From: Molanna angustata
Taxonomy: Eukaryota; Arthropoda; Insecta; Trichoptera; Molannidae
NCBI GenBank assembly: GCA_963576475.1
Contig: OY754970.1
Location: 40,309,447 to 40,373,446, forward strand
Reading direction: 5' to 3'
Length of the DNA stretch: 64,000 nt
Positions 35,368 to 46,319 of this stretch are shown here, piece by piece. Below the pieces are notes generated by a model. The model ran no database searches, was not told the DNA's origin, and saw only the letters and a program-made list of their open reading frames with translations. The translations under genes were made by a program, and so were the position numbers. The first letter of the stretch is position 1; the number at the start of each line of letters is the position of its first letter.

Positions 35368-35532
35368 CTAGATATTTTTAAATAGAACAAAATTAATTAT
35401 TTCTAAGTATATTTTTTCTTGTACCAGTATGACTGTTTCTGCTGACCAGGTTCTTATCAGCTGGTCCAGTTGATAAGGGCCTAGTCAGAAACGGTAGAAA
35501 AATAATCAATTTTGTTCGATTTAAAAATAACT
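35368..35532. repeat. imperfect long inverted repeat (MITE-like)
   Basis: TTTTTAAATAGAACAAAATT and ATTATTT on the left pair with the complement on the right (AATTTTGTTCGATTTAAAAA). The centre pairs CTGTTTCTG..GACCAGG..CTTATCAGCTGG with CCAGTTGATAAGGGCCTAG. The arms are about 80 bp each with small indels. No clear target duplication. Confidence 0.8.
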
Positions 35533-36364
35533 GGTAAGATTAATCTTATCATTCGATAGATTAGATAGAGTAGGGGTTTTGTGATTTTTTTGTTATAAGG
35601 ATATTGTACTTATATAAAAAATACGACAAAGTCGTAATAAATCTTGAACCAGTCACGTGGGTGTGCTGATCGCAAATTTGTGTCAATTTGTTCGCACCTC
35701 CACGGCGAAAAGGCTCAAGAAGTTTGGTGTCATCTATATTTACCAAATAAGAAAAATAAAATACAACACCTAAATAAAATACTATAAATCTTAAAACATT
35801 GAGTAGGTGGGTACAAAATGTTTCATTCGGTAATGTTGGCGTGGGTCAGATGCGTAGCGTACATGTTGTATATTAGTGACCTTTCTGATACTCTGTGCAA
35901 TCATCCAAATGAGATTTATATTTTGAGGTTTGGATTTCTTTTTTTTTCGGGAAATACAAAGGAAAAGTTTGCCAGAGAAACTAATTCATCATCAGAAGGA
36001 ATTCACTTCACTGTCTTGGAAACCTTCCCTTTATATATATATCTGTATACATATAGGTACACATATAAATGCGTATTACTTTGTTCGATTTGGGAACTTT
36101 GAATGACTTTTAAGGGAGTTACGAAGATTGTTTACATCAAACCCACCCTAATCCTCAAATGCCCAACAAGTATATATTAGCGAGTATTATATTTATTTTC
36201 TGATTTTCTCGGATCATTGATATTAAGTCTTTATCGAGCATTCGGGTTATTTATATTTAGATAGTGTAGGTCCTTTTTTATTCCTGATTTTTCTTTTTGA
36301 TGACATACTTCAAAGAGACGTGTTATTTGCCAACATGCCTTCCTGTTTTGAAAATAATTATACT
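35533..36364. other. spacer
   Basis: No gene, RNA or repeat is recognised. Confidence 0.4.
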
Positions 36365-36516
36365 ATTATGTAGTGCCTTTTTAGGTGAGACGAGACTGGT
36401 GTGTGGGTATACACATATGTGTTGTGCTCCCTTTTATAAGGCAATGCACACCCGCACACCTTTCGCTGGTTACCCCACATTGTGGGATATGCCGTGATGG
36501 TATGAATGAATGAATG
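36365..36516 (+). repeat. family A dispersed repeat, copy 4
   Basis: Begins inside the family at GTAGTGCCTTTTTAGGTGAG and ends with ATGCCGTGATGGTATGAATG plus a (GAAT)n tail. The 5'-truncated form is consistent with LINE-type insertion. Confidence 0.85.
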
Positions 36517-37660
36517 ATGTTTATTTGGTAGTTTACATATACTTGATGACCTTGCTTTGAACTTAATTCAATGAGATCGATTGTTCATATCGTCTTGATC
36601 GTTGTATTATTGAGTCAATAAAGGACCATTGAGTGCATTAACTCAATTGAGAGTTTTACTATGAACGCAGTTTAAGTGAAAATGGGACATCAAATGTGTC
36701 ATTCAAGAATTTTTGAGTAATATTTTTAAAGAAGTCTGTTTCAGGCAACAGAGCTTTTTTGAATAACCTTGAATCATTTCTACAATCATATGTCTACAAT
36801 TTATTGATAAGTATAGGGCCAACAATGATTCAATTCAAATGGAAAAACTGTGGGTAATTCTGCTAAATATTTATATCTAAGGGTATAGACAGTAAGTAAT
36901 CGTCTCGAGAAAGAAAAATCGTATACATGTTGGTGTTCGGTAACCGATAAAAATAGGTTTCTTCCGATATTTTCTTATAAATTTTTATTCACGGCGCAAG
37001 AAGCACTGCTCTCCACTATCGGCATTTAGGAATATTCTTTATTTTCCTTCGGCTGACTCCACGGATACATGTGTATTATCTTCAGTTAGAGAGAGAGCGG
37101 GTTTCTATGCTGGATGTCAATAACTGCTGCTCTGAAGGGATGCGGGCGATTCGGTACAACACACGAAGATGGGGGCGTTAGAAATTCGACGCATTTGACA
37201 GAAAGCATTATTTCTCTTCATATTGAAAGTTAATAGAATACGAAGATTCCTGCGTTGTCTCTCGGGACTTTTTTCCAAACTGCCTTCGCCTACTGTTTTA
37301 TTTCATTTCAATATTCAAAGGAGTCTGTATAAAAGAAAACATTTCATTTTGCGACATAATATGGTAGATGGTATGACAAGCTAAGTCATATAAGGGACCA
37401 AGAGATTCTTTCATACCAAAATAGTACAAATCTAATATGCTATTTTTGTTTGAAACGTAAAACAATATTAGATAGAATATGAAATGTTATTTTGCGTTCA
37501 GTATTCTGCAAATAATATCGATTCATAAGACTGCCTTTTATGACAATTCTGAATGACCACGAAGTAGATAAAATAATAATTTTTTTTTCGATACTTTTAA
37601 TCTGGTGGATAGATGTGTAGATAATCCTTTAATCAAAAAAAATAAATTCAAATTAATTTT
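36517..37660. other. spacer
   Basis: No repeat or coding feature is recognised. The stretch 36990-37300 is somewhat less AT-rich. Confidence 0.35.
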
Positions 37661-37724
37661 AACCATATTTGAATCATAAATTTGCTATGAAATTTTATAG
37701 CAAATTTATGATTCAAATATGGTT
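37661..37724. repeat. perfect 28-bp inverted repeat with 8-bp loop
   Basis: Arms 37661-37688 (AACCATATTTGAATCATAAA + TTTGCTAT) and 37697-37724 are exact complements. The loop is GAAATTTT. No hammerhead-like core is present. Confidence 0.95.
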
Positions 37725-37799
37725 GGTATTAATTACCACAAAATATTCGCCGAATCATTAAATGATATCAAATTCATTTATTTAAACCATGTAATAGAA

Positions 37800-38130
37800 C
37801 AATGTATGACAGAGTAAGAAATGAAGACACGGGGAAAGAATAAAAGATGCACAAAGATGTATATAATAGAATGAAAGATAACGCATTAAGATGGTTTGGC
37901 TATTTTGGAAGAATGAATGAAGAACGATTGAATATACAAAGCTGAGAAGGATGAAATAAGAGGTCGGGTGGCGCCCAAGAAAAGAATTCTGAAAGCTGTA
38001 ACACAGACGCCTAAAAACAACAGACGAAGCATGAATGTTGACTATGAATGTATGTCAAAATTGAAAAATGTGGCGTCCTGCTATCTGTGTCTAAATTGTG
38101 AGGGACATGGCGTGACGGTATATACATATG
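37800..38130 (+). pseudogene. RTE-like LINE C-terminal remnant, copy 4
   Basis: Translation gives RWFGYFGRMNEERLN, then in a shifted frame IRGRVAPKKRI, then CM/MNVD-type residues, matching 'RWFGHv.RMneeRLtk.iYkae..gtRGRGRPkk'. The 3' end, GTGAGGGACATGGCGTGACG then TATATACATATG, matches the copies at 17725, 49720 and 57047. Confidence 0.8.
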
Positions 38131-38515
38131 TAGACCACTGAGATGAATAATATTTAGTTCGAAAATAAACAAGGTGATCTAGGTGCACATTTGAAAGCTG
38201 GTTTAAAATAAGATTATAATTAGTTTAAATAATAAATTAATGTTTTTTTTAATAAACATTCACTTTATATTTCGAACACAGATGATTCATAATAATACTC
38301 GCTGAAAGGTTTTATTGTTTCGTTGCTCAAGCGAAAAAAGTGATCACGCAAACCATCCTAGAAGTAGTCATGATTCCTGTATTTGTCTTATTTTTATTTT
38401 CAGGTTTCTTCTAATTTGAGTATATTCGTGCTTTTATCTTATTTAATTAGTTAATAAAAAAATGTTCCGGGCGTATTGTACCTAGGACCGGACCGCGAAT
38501 TCATTTAGGACAATT
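38131..38515. other. spacer
   Basis: Nothing recognised. Confidence 0.4.
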
Positions 38516-38519
38516 GTAG

Positions 38520-38760
38520 GATCTGGAGGTGAGTTTCCCAACAAAATCCCACTTGTCACGCGAGATTCATGTCCAGGATAGGGGAGGGAATAAATGCTTC
38601 CAATCCCTGAGAGTCGGGGGGGTAGGGGGTGAGTTTGGTGGGGTTGGCAGAGGGATGAGGGGTCAGAGGGAGGGGAAGGGAGAGATCTCTCTCAATTCGC
38701 CTCTGCGGAAGCGACAGGGAGAACAGTTCGGAAATACACACCAAAGGTACCAACCAACGT
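38520..38760 (+). other. G/A-rich stretch with overlapping frames
   Basis: Strongly purine-biased (GGGGGGGTAGGGGGTGAG near 38615; GGGAGGGGAAGGGAGAG near 38668). Frames open on both strands through it reflect composition; no domain is recognisable. Confidence 0.35.
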
Positions 38761-39054
38761 TCACCGTAGATTTTTTTTATTTCTTTCTACGACTTTCAGA
38801 AGCCACACAGGGTTGGGCAATAAAAAATATAGGTACTGACACTTATAATTTGTAATCATCTGTGGACAAATATCATTTATTGGTTTCTACTTATGTGGTT
38901 ATGATGTACATATAATGAAATGTATTTTATTTTTTTATAAGACTGTATTTGTCCCTTGAATAAATAAAATCTTATTAAGTAAAATACAATACAGGTTATA
39001 TGTCCCAAATAAGCTGTAAGGGACCGACTTATAATAGTGCTTTCACTCTAAGTG

Positions 39055-39620
39055 TTCTTGGTTTTCGGGTGTCCCGTAAGAGCCGGATAATCAAATATAA
39101 TTATTATGTATGAACCTACCACAGGCAAAATTACATTTATTCATTTGGTTCATCACTCATTCTGAATATTGCCTTTTTAAGTGTAACGAGACTGGTTACA
39201 CGCTTGTGTCGTACAAGGATTTTTTAAACGAATGCACAGCCAAAAATCTGTCGCTGGTTATCCTACATACATTTTATATTGGGTTTGTACATTTTCAATA
39301 GAATAAAACATTTTTGTTTATTATTAATTTTATGACGACACACTGCTTCTAGTTCTAGGGTTTGTATTATTAAATGTTTCTGGCTTATTTTAGTCCACAT
39401 CCATTTTTTTTTCACAAAGTGCATAGTTGTTATTTTTCCCGCTATGATGTTTTTTTTTTCAATATGTGTTTATTTATGTAGATGTAGTATGTATTTTCAA
39501 GGCAATTGCGGTCGTTTATAAGTAAATAAATAATTATTAGTGTGAAAACATTCACTTTTTAGTTATAAGTTATTGTACAAAGTAAATTGGGATATGCTGT
39601 GATGGTATAAATGAATGATT
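39055..39620 (+). repeat. family A dispersed repeat, copy 5, split by a 325-bp insert
   Basis: The family runs from GTGTCCCGTAAGAGCCGG to CGCTGGTTATCCTACAT (about 39265). It resumes at GGGATATGCTGTGATGGTAT (from about 39590) with a degraded GAATGA tail. The intervening 325 bp is T-rich and ends in AGTAAATAAATAATTATTAG about 60 bp before the resumption, so it could be a retroposon tail. No clean target duplication. Confidence 0.6.
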
Positions 39621-39774
39621 ACCCGGTTAAAAAAACATATTTGATACAGGAAAAAAAAAACATCTTGAATGATCCTAAGTGTTTTTTTTAATGATGCGAG
39701 ACTTAAATTTCGAATAAAAGCAACTACTGTTTAATAACAGATTAAAACAAAATACAACACTTTTAATTATAACT

Positions 39775-40550
39775 AGTTGCATGTAACACATGAGATCCAA
39801 CTGTCGACAGCGATAGTATGTGTATAGTTGAAGAATAAGTACCAAACCCATAAATACAAATTATTTATTATTTTATTTATTATTTTATGATATTTAGTTT
39901 TCTATACAACACATGTACCTAGGTAGTCAAGATAGGATAGTATGGAGGTCAGTCTTTTTTTCCTACCCGGAATATGAAAACAGCATGATGGTATATGTAT
40001 ATTGTATGTTTAGAGATGAAGTATCAAACTATTAAGTCTTCTTTGATATTGTGTATAGGTGACTACCATACAAATTGTATGAAGCGATGTCGTCACTAAA
40101 TTCAATTTTTATAAAAATTGTTAAAAAAAATTTGAGATGTACTGCTACAATGTTAATATTTTTTATATAAAATTAAATTATCTAGTTGGGGTGTTTCGGC
40201 TTTTTTCGATATTTTAAAAAAAAATGGAAATATAGGCAGTTAAACTCATAAATTTATCATAAAAAAAATACTTTTCTTAATAAAAAATGTTTGAGAAACC
40301 CTGGAATTTTTTAGAAAAAACTAATTTGAGATTTTATATTTGTCTATGTTTATACCAATTTTCAGCGTTCTAGCTTTTATGGTTTCTGAGATATAGGGAA
40401 AAATAAAATAAAAATTCAAAAGTTGATAACCCCTGACTGAAACAAAAATTCAAAATTCCGAGTATAAAAGTTTTGTAGGCCTGTAACTGTTTATATATTC
40501 TGAAATTTTAAGCTCTGTAAATTGAGCGGATCAAAAGTTATAAGGGGGGG
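39775..40550 (+). repeat. family G dispersed repeat, copy 1
   Basis: Matches 52635-53270 along its length: GTAACACATGAGATCCAACT, GTCGACAGCGATAGTATGT, CAAGATAGGATAGTATGGAG, TAGTTGGGGTGTTTCGGCTT, GTTTGAGAAACCCTGGAATT and AAGTTGATAACCCCTGACTG. This copy continues to GAGCGGATCAAAAGTTATAA and GGGGGGACGGACACACAGAC, a retroposon-like end. No protein frame. Confidence 0.85.
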
Positions 40551-40578
40551 ACGGACACACAGACACACAGACACACAG

Positions 40579-40610
<32 letters not shown>

Positions 40611-40614
40611 ACGA
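40551..40614 (+). repeat. (CA)n and (GACACACA)n microsatellite
   Basis: ACAGACACACAGACACACAG units merge into pure CA. It lies directly at the 3' end of family G copy 1, so it probably grew from that element's terminal GGACGGACAGAC-type motif. Confidence 0.9.
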
Positions 40615-40839
40615 AATGTTCTACTCCGAATTCTGAGTTAATCCGTGTACGGAACATATATGCTGCGAAGCCTCTAAGTTGGTGTTTTTTGACTTCAAAG
40701 TTGGAAAAGCCGTGAAAAAAGTAGACCTCTCCATACAATTCTCGCGTATTCTGGCTTGATACATTGTCGATATGTTAAGAGAACAAAGTTCTCCTGAACA
40801 AATCGACAGTTGGATGACTCTTGTATATATTTTTGCCAC

Positions 40840-41025
40840 ATTTTAAACAATTGCACGTCGAGGATATAACAAGCAGAAGACGGTTCTGGACAGACCACGT
40901 CGAACCCATGGACGACATTATAACTGTCAAAATTGTTAAAACAGAAAAACCAAACAGAAGATTATCCATAAGTAGATTACTTGAAGAGATGGAAGGAATG
41001 GTAAGATAATCCACCCTCACAAAAA
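40840..41025 (+). pseudogene. LINE C-terminal fragment (weak)
   Basis: A 62-codon frame (40821-41009) reads KQLHVEDITSRRRFWTDHVE, then VKIVKTEKPNRRLSISRL. It resembles the 'v..yi..rr..W..Hv.Rm......k.v....p..rR..GRP' tail common to several LINE types. The GRP motif has changed to SIS, so confidence is modest. Confidence 0.4.
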
Positions 41026-41049
41026 AACCAACCGACATAATAACGATAT

Positions 41050-41276
41050 AGCCTTCGTGGCTCAGTTGGTTAGATATCTGACTGCTGAGCCCAAAGGTCC
41101 GGGGTTCAATTCCCGGTGGAGTCCCAGTTTTTAATTGTGTTTTCAGTCTGGATTTGTGAGACGATTAATATCGTAAGTCTCCTGAATATAGCAACTTGTT
41201 ATTGGGTGCGGGTAAAATTAATATTTGACATAGTACCTGTTAGTTGCCCGAGAAGCAATATTAAATAAATAAATAA
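41050..41276 (+). mobile_element. tRNA-headed SINE S1, full-length copy
   Basis: Head GCCTTCGTGGCTCAGTTGGT (A box TGGCTCAGTTGG) and B box GGGTTCAATTCCC at about 41102, then the body GAGACGATTAATATCGTAAG and CAACTTGTTATTGGGTGCGG, ending AAGCAATATTAAATAAATAA. It serves as the reference for the S1 copies at 19428, 20140, 53710 and the heads inside 61343-61843. A Pol III internal promoter is implied. Confidence 0.85.
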
Positions 41277-41949
41277 TACAATATGAAGAAGAAGAATAAG
41301 TATTAATCATAATGATGTTTTAACCACGAATGAAATGATTTTTTATACGACCGGTAATGAAGTACTTATTCGTGGAAAATCCATGTGTTAGTCGTAACAC
41401 TAATGATTAATGACGGATACAAACATTAACTGTTTTAAAAAAAGTAATAGCGTATACTGAACCCAGTAAAAATATAAATAATCTTTTTTTTCTATCTTGT
41501 GGACCAAAGAGGGATGAAATAAACGAGCATAATACTCATTTTGAAATGTGTGAGTTTTGCGTTTGAATTCAATGTTTGTTAGCATAAATCATATTAAATA
41601 TATTAGGGTGGGTATGAACAGAATCTAGCAATGGTCCGACGGTACGGGTAGGGAGGAGAGGTTGATGCTGGTAGGGATGGGGATTGGGTGGAGGTGGGTT
41701 AAAGCAGGTTGATGTGTTTTGGGTGCTAACTTTCACTTAATATGGCCTTGCTCTAACAATGAAAGTGAAAATAAATGCTCTCTGAAAGATAGAAAAGAAC
41801 ACTACAAGTTATAGGCAATCTCGTCCTGCGCTTAATTGAGTCGTCTCATAGTGATTTTTAATTTGTTCAAAATTTATATGCAATAAATTATGTAGATATA
41901 CATATGTATTTACGAATTATAAAATAAAAATACACAATGACTACTCATC
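41277..41949. other. spacer with a G-rich patch
   Basis: 41608-41715 is G-rich (GGGATGGGGATTGGGTGGAG). Otherwise nothing recognised. Confidence 0.4.
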
Positions 41950-41952
41950 TGA

Positions 41953-42305
41953 ATGCTGGGCATTAAAAATAATAAAAATGTTCAGACTCAACATTACAAC
42001 GAGATGAGAATGGTTAGGTTAGCTTGTGGTGTTACAATGTTGGACAGAGTCGCGCCATTCGGTAAAAGACTGACCGAGAACAGATTCGGATGGTATGGAT
42101 ACATTATGAGACTGCCACAGGATAATATGATAAAAAGAACGATGGACACAGAGGTGGGGCCCATAAGACCAGGTAGACCATTTGAACAATTGGATGTCTA
42201 CAATGACCAGAGATCTCGAGGAGTTAAGGCTTATTTTACAGGATGCGGAGGACAGAAGGACTAGGAGAGCCGCCCCGAGTAAACGGGACAAACGCGAAAA
42301 AGAAG
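41953..42305 (+). pseudogene. RTE-like LINE C-terminus, copy 5
   Basis: A 103-codon frame reads EMRMVRLACGVTMLDRVAPF, then GKRLTENRFGWYGYIMRLPQ, then IRPGRPFEQLDVYNDQRSRG. This closely follows the RTE-family tail 'EMRMlRwmcGVtr.DrvrN...... .kl.EnRLRWyGHvmRr.e' and '.RpRGRPkkRWlDvi..D'. The 3' tip, GAGCCGCCCCGAGTAAACGG then AAAAAGAAGAAGG, is the usual ADP-K/AAGAAGAAG ending of the family. Only the tail survives; the start codon is incidental. Confidence 0.85.
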
Positions 42306-42671
42306 AAGGAAATAAAAATATCTGATATACGTTCTATTTGATTTAATCGATTACTGGCGCATTTCGCGCAGTTCGTGACAATAATATATTTTAATAAAAG
42401 TAATTTTATTATATAATTTATAAAGATCGATAAACACAGTAAATTAAATAAACATTAAATTTAACTCAGTATGAATGCTTTCAAACGACCGGACAGACGA
42501 CAACTGTCTTGAGGAAGAAGCAAATATTATATACCCGCTTAAAAATTACGTAAAAAGTGTTTTTTTATATATATAAGAAATAGCGTTACTAAAAGTAATT
42601 ACTATTTTTTCGCTATATACATATTTTATTACTATTTGGTTACCAGTAGAAATTAAAATTATTTTTTAAAT
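42306..42671. other. spacer
   Basis: AT-rich. A doubtful hammerhead-like remnant at 42484-42518 is discussed under rejected items. Confidence 0.35.
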
Positions 42672-43233
42672 CGAATATTTTTCATTATTGCATATGCGCA
42701 AACATTGGATTTTTTTCCCTGTCGGGAGTCAAAGATATTTTTTAACAGATTTTTTAATTATCTCAATAGAGACGAAGTTGGATATTTATTGTAGGAGAAC
42801 CGGGAAATCAAGGCACCTACAGGGCTTACGACCTGTCATCGGCTGGTTTACGTGATCACTTTATGCGCTTGCGCAACGTTCACCAATTATGCCTTTTTAA
42901 TGAGATCCCTATCAATTCAATTTCGAAAGTTCTATATATTGTAATACTGAAATTCTTTTCGCTTGAAAATAAGGAATTTTTACTACAGCCATCTTTGGGT
43001 GAAATTATCAACAACAATCTTATTATTTTTTATTTATTTTGTTGTAACACCATCTATTGAGAGAATTGTTTTTTTTGTAAATAATGAAAGCTACAATTCA
43101 TATATCTGAGGTGACAATGCATTTTTCGCATAGAAGTCACCCCTGAATTGCGCCAGACTTATAAGGTCATTTTTGTCTTATTTAAATATTCCAACTTCGT
43201 CTCTATTGAGATAATTAAAAATCTGTTAAAAAA
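42672..43233 (+). mobile_element. family F element, copy 4, with 12-bp direct repeats
   Basis: Begins CGAATATTTTTCATTATTGC and ends ATCTGTTAAAAAA. The 12-bp TATTTTTTAAAT directly flanks it (42660-42671 and 43234-43245). Inverted arms of about 50 bp: ATATTTTTTAACAGATTTTT to GAAGTTGGA on the left, complementary AATATTCCAACTTCGTCTCT to ATTTTT on the right. Left of the left arm is a 60-bp extension, CGCAAACATTGGATTTTTTT and CCCTGTCGGGAG, present only at that end. No protein frame. Confidence 0.85.
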
Positions 43234-44680
43234 TATTTTTTAAATGTTTACATTCAGACAATAATTATTTGATAACTACATATATTATTATTGTGTTTTA
43301 TCGCAGGAAGGATTTTACATTTTTTTATATTGTAGATACAAAAGTAAATTAATATTTATAAAACAATGTGTAAAATTTTATTCCTTATACATAAATACAT
43401 CTTGATGATATTTTAACACGACTTTATTTATACAATATTGAGATTTTATTTCCACAAACTATTTGATATCGACAACTATTAACAACAGTCCTGGCTATTT
43501 ATATTGAAAACATAATATATACTTAGTTGAATAAATAAATTAACTAGTTTTGATTGTAATTTATATCAAGGGTCCAGTATTTTATACACTCCCTTCTAGA
43601 AATATAAGCCGATATTGTAATTTACAGCCAACAAACAGCGAAACGTATGTGTGCGATCAAAGATATTTCTCACTCTATTGTAACCTTGAAGGTCGTAGCC
43701 GATATGAAGAGATATGTTTACTCCCACGGTGGGCGATGAGGACAAGCTTAGCGAGGGTCCAAAAATTCTGTACCCGTTAGCCGAATGAACGAAGACAAAA
43801 AAAAACTTAGTATAAAGACAAAGTAACCATAAATCGGTAAATATGTCTTCTCCGGAGGGTCCCATGGGGATAAACCCGACCTCAGCCTCAGATCCGGCAC
43901 ATTAAATACTCCAGGTAAAGTAAACGCCCCCGAGAATTGTGAATTGAAAAGGTACATCGGAAAGATTAAGCGTCTAGTTTTTGCTGAACATTTTCTTGGC
44001 TGTGTAATTAAATTTTATGAGAAAGAGCTTAATATGAATAAACTTTACTGTGAGACAGGGAGGCATTTAATGTGAAACCAGAGGACGTAATGTTTCAACG
44101 AATGTTTTGTTTTTTGAATCTACCAGTTTACAATATGCGGGAATCGTACCGATTTGCAACCATCACATACCCCGCTAAAACAATACAACTATAATGGTTT
44201 TTTTTCTGAATTTCCATCTGATTTCAATGTGGAAACTCTAGAGGATTATATTCTACATACCTGTAATTAAAAGAAGGAATAATATTTCATATTTACTTCA
44301 TTCAAACTAGTACGTTTACTGTGTTCTACTTTGCATGGACAAGATGTCATATTGCATTTAATTTATATTAAACACAAGTTTAAAAAATCTTCAACACAGT
44401 TTGTTTCTTAACTTTAGAAAATGTAAGCAACATTCATATTGCACTTTAATTAATTTAACAAATCTTTAAATTTCGTAATTATGATGTATAAAAAATGTAT
44501 TAAAAATATCGAAAAAACACACAGGCTTATAATATAGGATTTACACATTCATAGTTTGCATTTATAAATTAAACTACTGTCCTATGTTCAGTTAAACCTA
44601 GATTATAGTAAGCAAGTTTCATCTAAAAGGTATTCCTTCCTCATGGCTTATTCATTAGATACAGTTTTGGATGTAGTAGG
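43234..44680. other. spacer; 43560-43960 less AT-rich
   Basis: 43560-43960 contains overlapping frames on both strands and the block CCCATGGGGATAAACCCGAC, which looks like old repeat or LINE DNA, but I cannot name it. Confidence 0.3.
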
Positions 44681-44689
44681 TATGGAAAA

Positions 44690-44812
44690 ACAGTACTAAT
44701 TCACGATACTAATGGTAGAGTGACGCCCAGGATAGTGAAGGGTGGAAAAAGTTGAAGGAGGTCGACGTCAAGCAGTGGAGAGATGGCTGAGAAGAAGAAG
44801 AAGAATGTTACA
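44690..44812 (+). pseudogene. LINE extreme 3' end (weak)
   Basis: GACGCCCAGGATAGTGAAGG then TGGAAAAAGTTGAAGGAGGT, ending GAAGAAGAAGAAGAATG. In frame this reads DSEGWKKLKE and ends in glutamates, like the final codons and tip of RTE-like LINEs. Confidence 0.35.
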
Positions 44813-46175
44813 GTTTTGTTTATATTCAACAATGCACTTGTACTCAACGATTAAGTTCAATCACTAATATTTCACTACATAAATAAATCCTTTGATTAAA
44901 ATCTGTATCAATGCGTCAACAAGATGTCAATAAATTTAAATACGAATAAAAGAAAACGTTGGAAAGATAATAACGCAAATTATTTGTAATAAAAAGAACA
45001 TCTTATTTGCACAAGAACTTTGCAAAAGAAGCAACATTATACAAGCAATGAAAATACATTTTATACGAAAAAAAGGAGTTTTTTTTCATACAGTACAAAC
45101 CATTATGTTTTATGTTCATTTTTTGTACATATAAATTGTGTTCATTTGATTGCAAATGGCGATCAACTAGGCAATTTCACTCATGGAACGGATTTTTATA
45201 GGACGAGATAAGGGCGTAATGGATTAACAACTAATATATCATTCACAACATATACGCCACTCCTAATACGCCACTTTTTTATTTATATCCTATATATTCA
45301 TTCCCCCGTCTCGTGTTTTATTATTTGAGCAGAGAAAAAAAACCTCTCCGACTGCTTCTGGAGTATGGTGGAATCTCATCCATTACTTTGATTATGGTCC
45401 CAAAATATGGAAATAGAATATTATGGAAAAAATGGCCAGAGGTTCGAGTCAAACTTTTCGCATGAAAAATGTGGGCCAGAAAAATTACAAGATACGTCAT
45501 CATACATATTCTCTGATACATCATATCTTTTTCTTAGTAATTTTTTTTTCAAGGCAGTCGCGTTCGAAGAATTCGGAAGTTTTTTACAAAAAGTCTTATG
45601 CATTACTATGTCCTTAGTGTTCAAAGAAAGTGAGAGCATTTTCTCTAAATGATAAAAAACAGCGTTATTTCGTAGGGAAACTCAAGAATGAATGATAGAC
45701 GCGCTTGGAATTATCCTGATTCATTAAAAGATGCTACGTATTTTTTTTATTATTTTTACAGAATGCTGGATCCTGGTTCTGAACCAATAAACCCTCAAGT
45801 TTTTGAATGTCTCGGTCATATCATATTTACAACACAATTTCTCTTAAAATATACAAACATCACAATACCCTGCAAAAAATTTCGTGATTTTTTTAAAGAA
45901 TGAATCTTTCCTTGAAACAAGAACATTCCCTAAATTAATCATAAATACTTGTGCCATAGATAACTAGATAAGTAGGTACACCAACATAGTTAACTAGTCT
46001 CTTTCTATGGTTCTGAAATAAAAATCGCTCCAGAGATTGGATTCATGACAGGTACTATAGCAGACACTAGGACCTGGTTAATCTATTTTGTGTGTGCCCA
46101 TATGTTTGTTGAGGTAATGAGTACCTATTAAGTGTGGAATAGGAACAATCACCTGGTTCATAATTGCATATAATT
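44813..46175. other. spacer
   Basis: Several frames overlap in all phases at 45320-45655, which is a sign of low stop frequency rather than a gene. No domain is recognised. Confidence 0.35.
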
Positions 46176-46177
46176 GT

Positions 46178-46299
46178 CAGTAAAAATTGTAAACTGCTAG
46201 CCGTAGAACAGAATTTCCTAGTTGGGTAGCAGTAATCTACTTATTCTTGTCATTAAAAATATGGTGTGATAAAAGGTAAATAAATAAATAAATAATAGA
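46178..46299 (+). mobile_element. LINE 3' end family H, copy 1
   Basis: CTAGTTGGGTAGCAGTAATC, TACTTATTCTTGTCATT, ATATGGTGTGATAAAAGG, then (TAAA)n. Matches the reverse complement of 50775-50950. Confidence 0.7.
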
Positions 46300-46319
46300 A
46301 CTCACTATCACTGAGTTCG

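Noticed and set aside
38529..38855. 108-codon Gly/Arg-rich frame as a gene
   Set aside because: The residues simply reflect the GGG/GAG-rich strand; the opposite strand is open too.
41056..41125. Possible functional tRNA gene
   Set aside because: The head has A and B boxes but repeats elsewhere with a common SINE body and has no complete cloverleaf.
42484..42518. Fifth possible hammerhead-like motif on the minus strand (CTCAAGA, GACAG/CTGTC stem, then CGGTCG)
   Set aside because: GAAA is not readable after the stem and stem III is not formed; only one box and a stem agree, which can occur by chance.
45320..45655. Cluster of open frames in several phases
   Set aside because: Openness in all phases reflects local lack of stop codons; none shows protein-family motifs.
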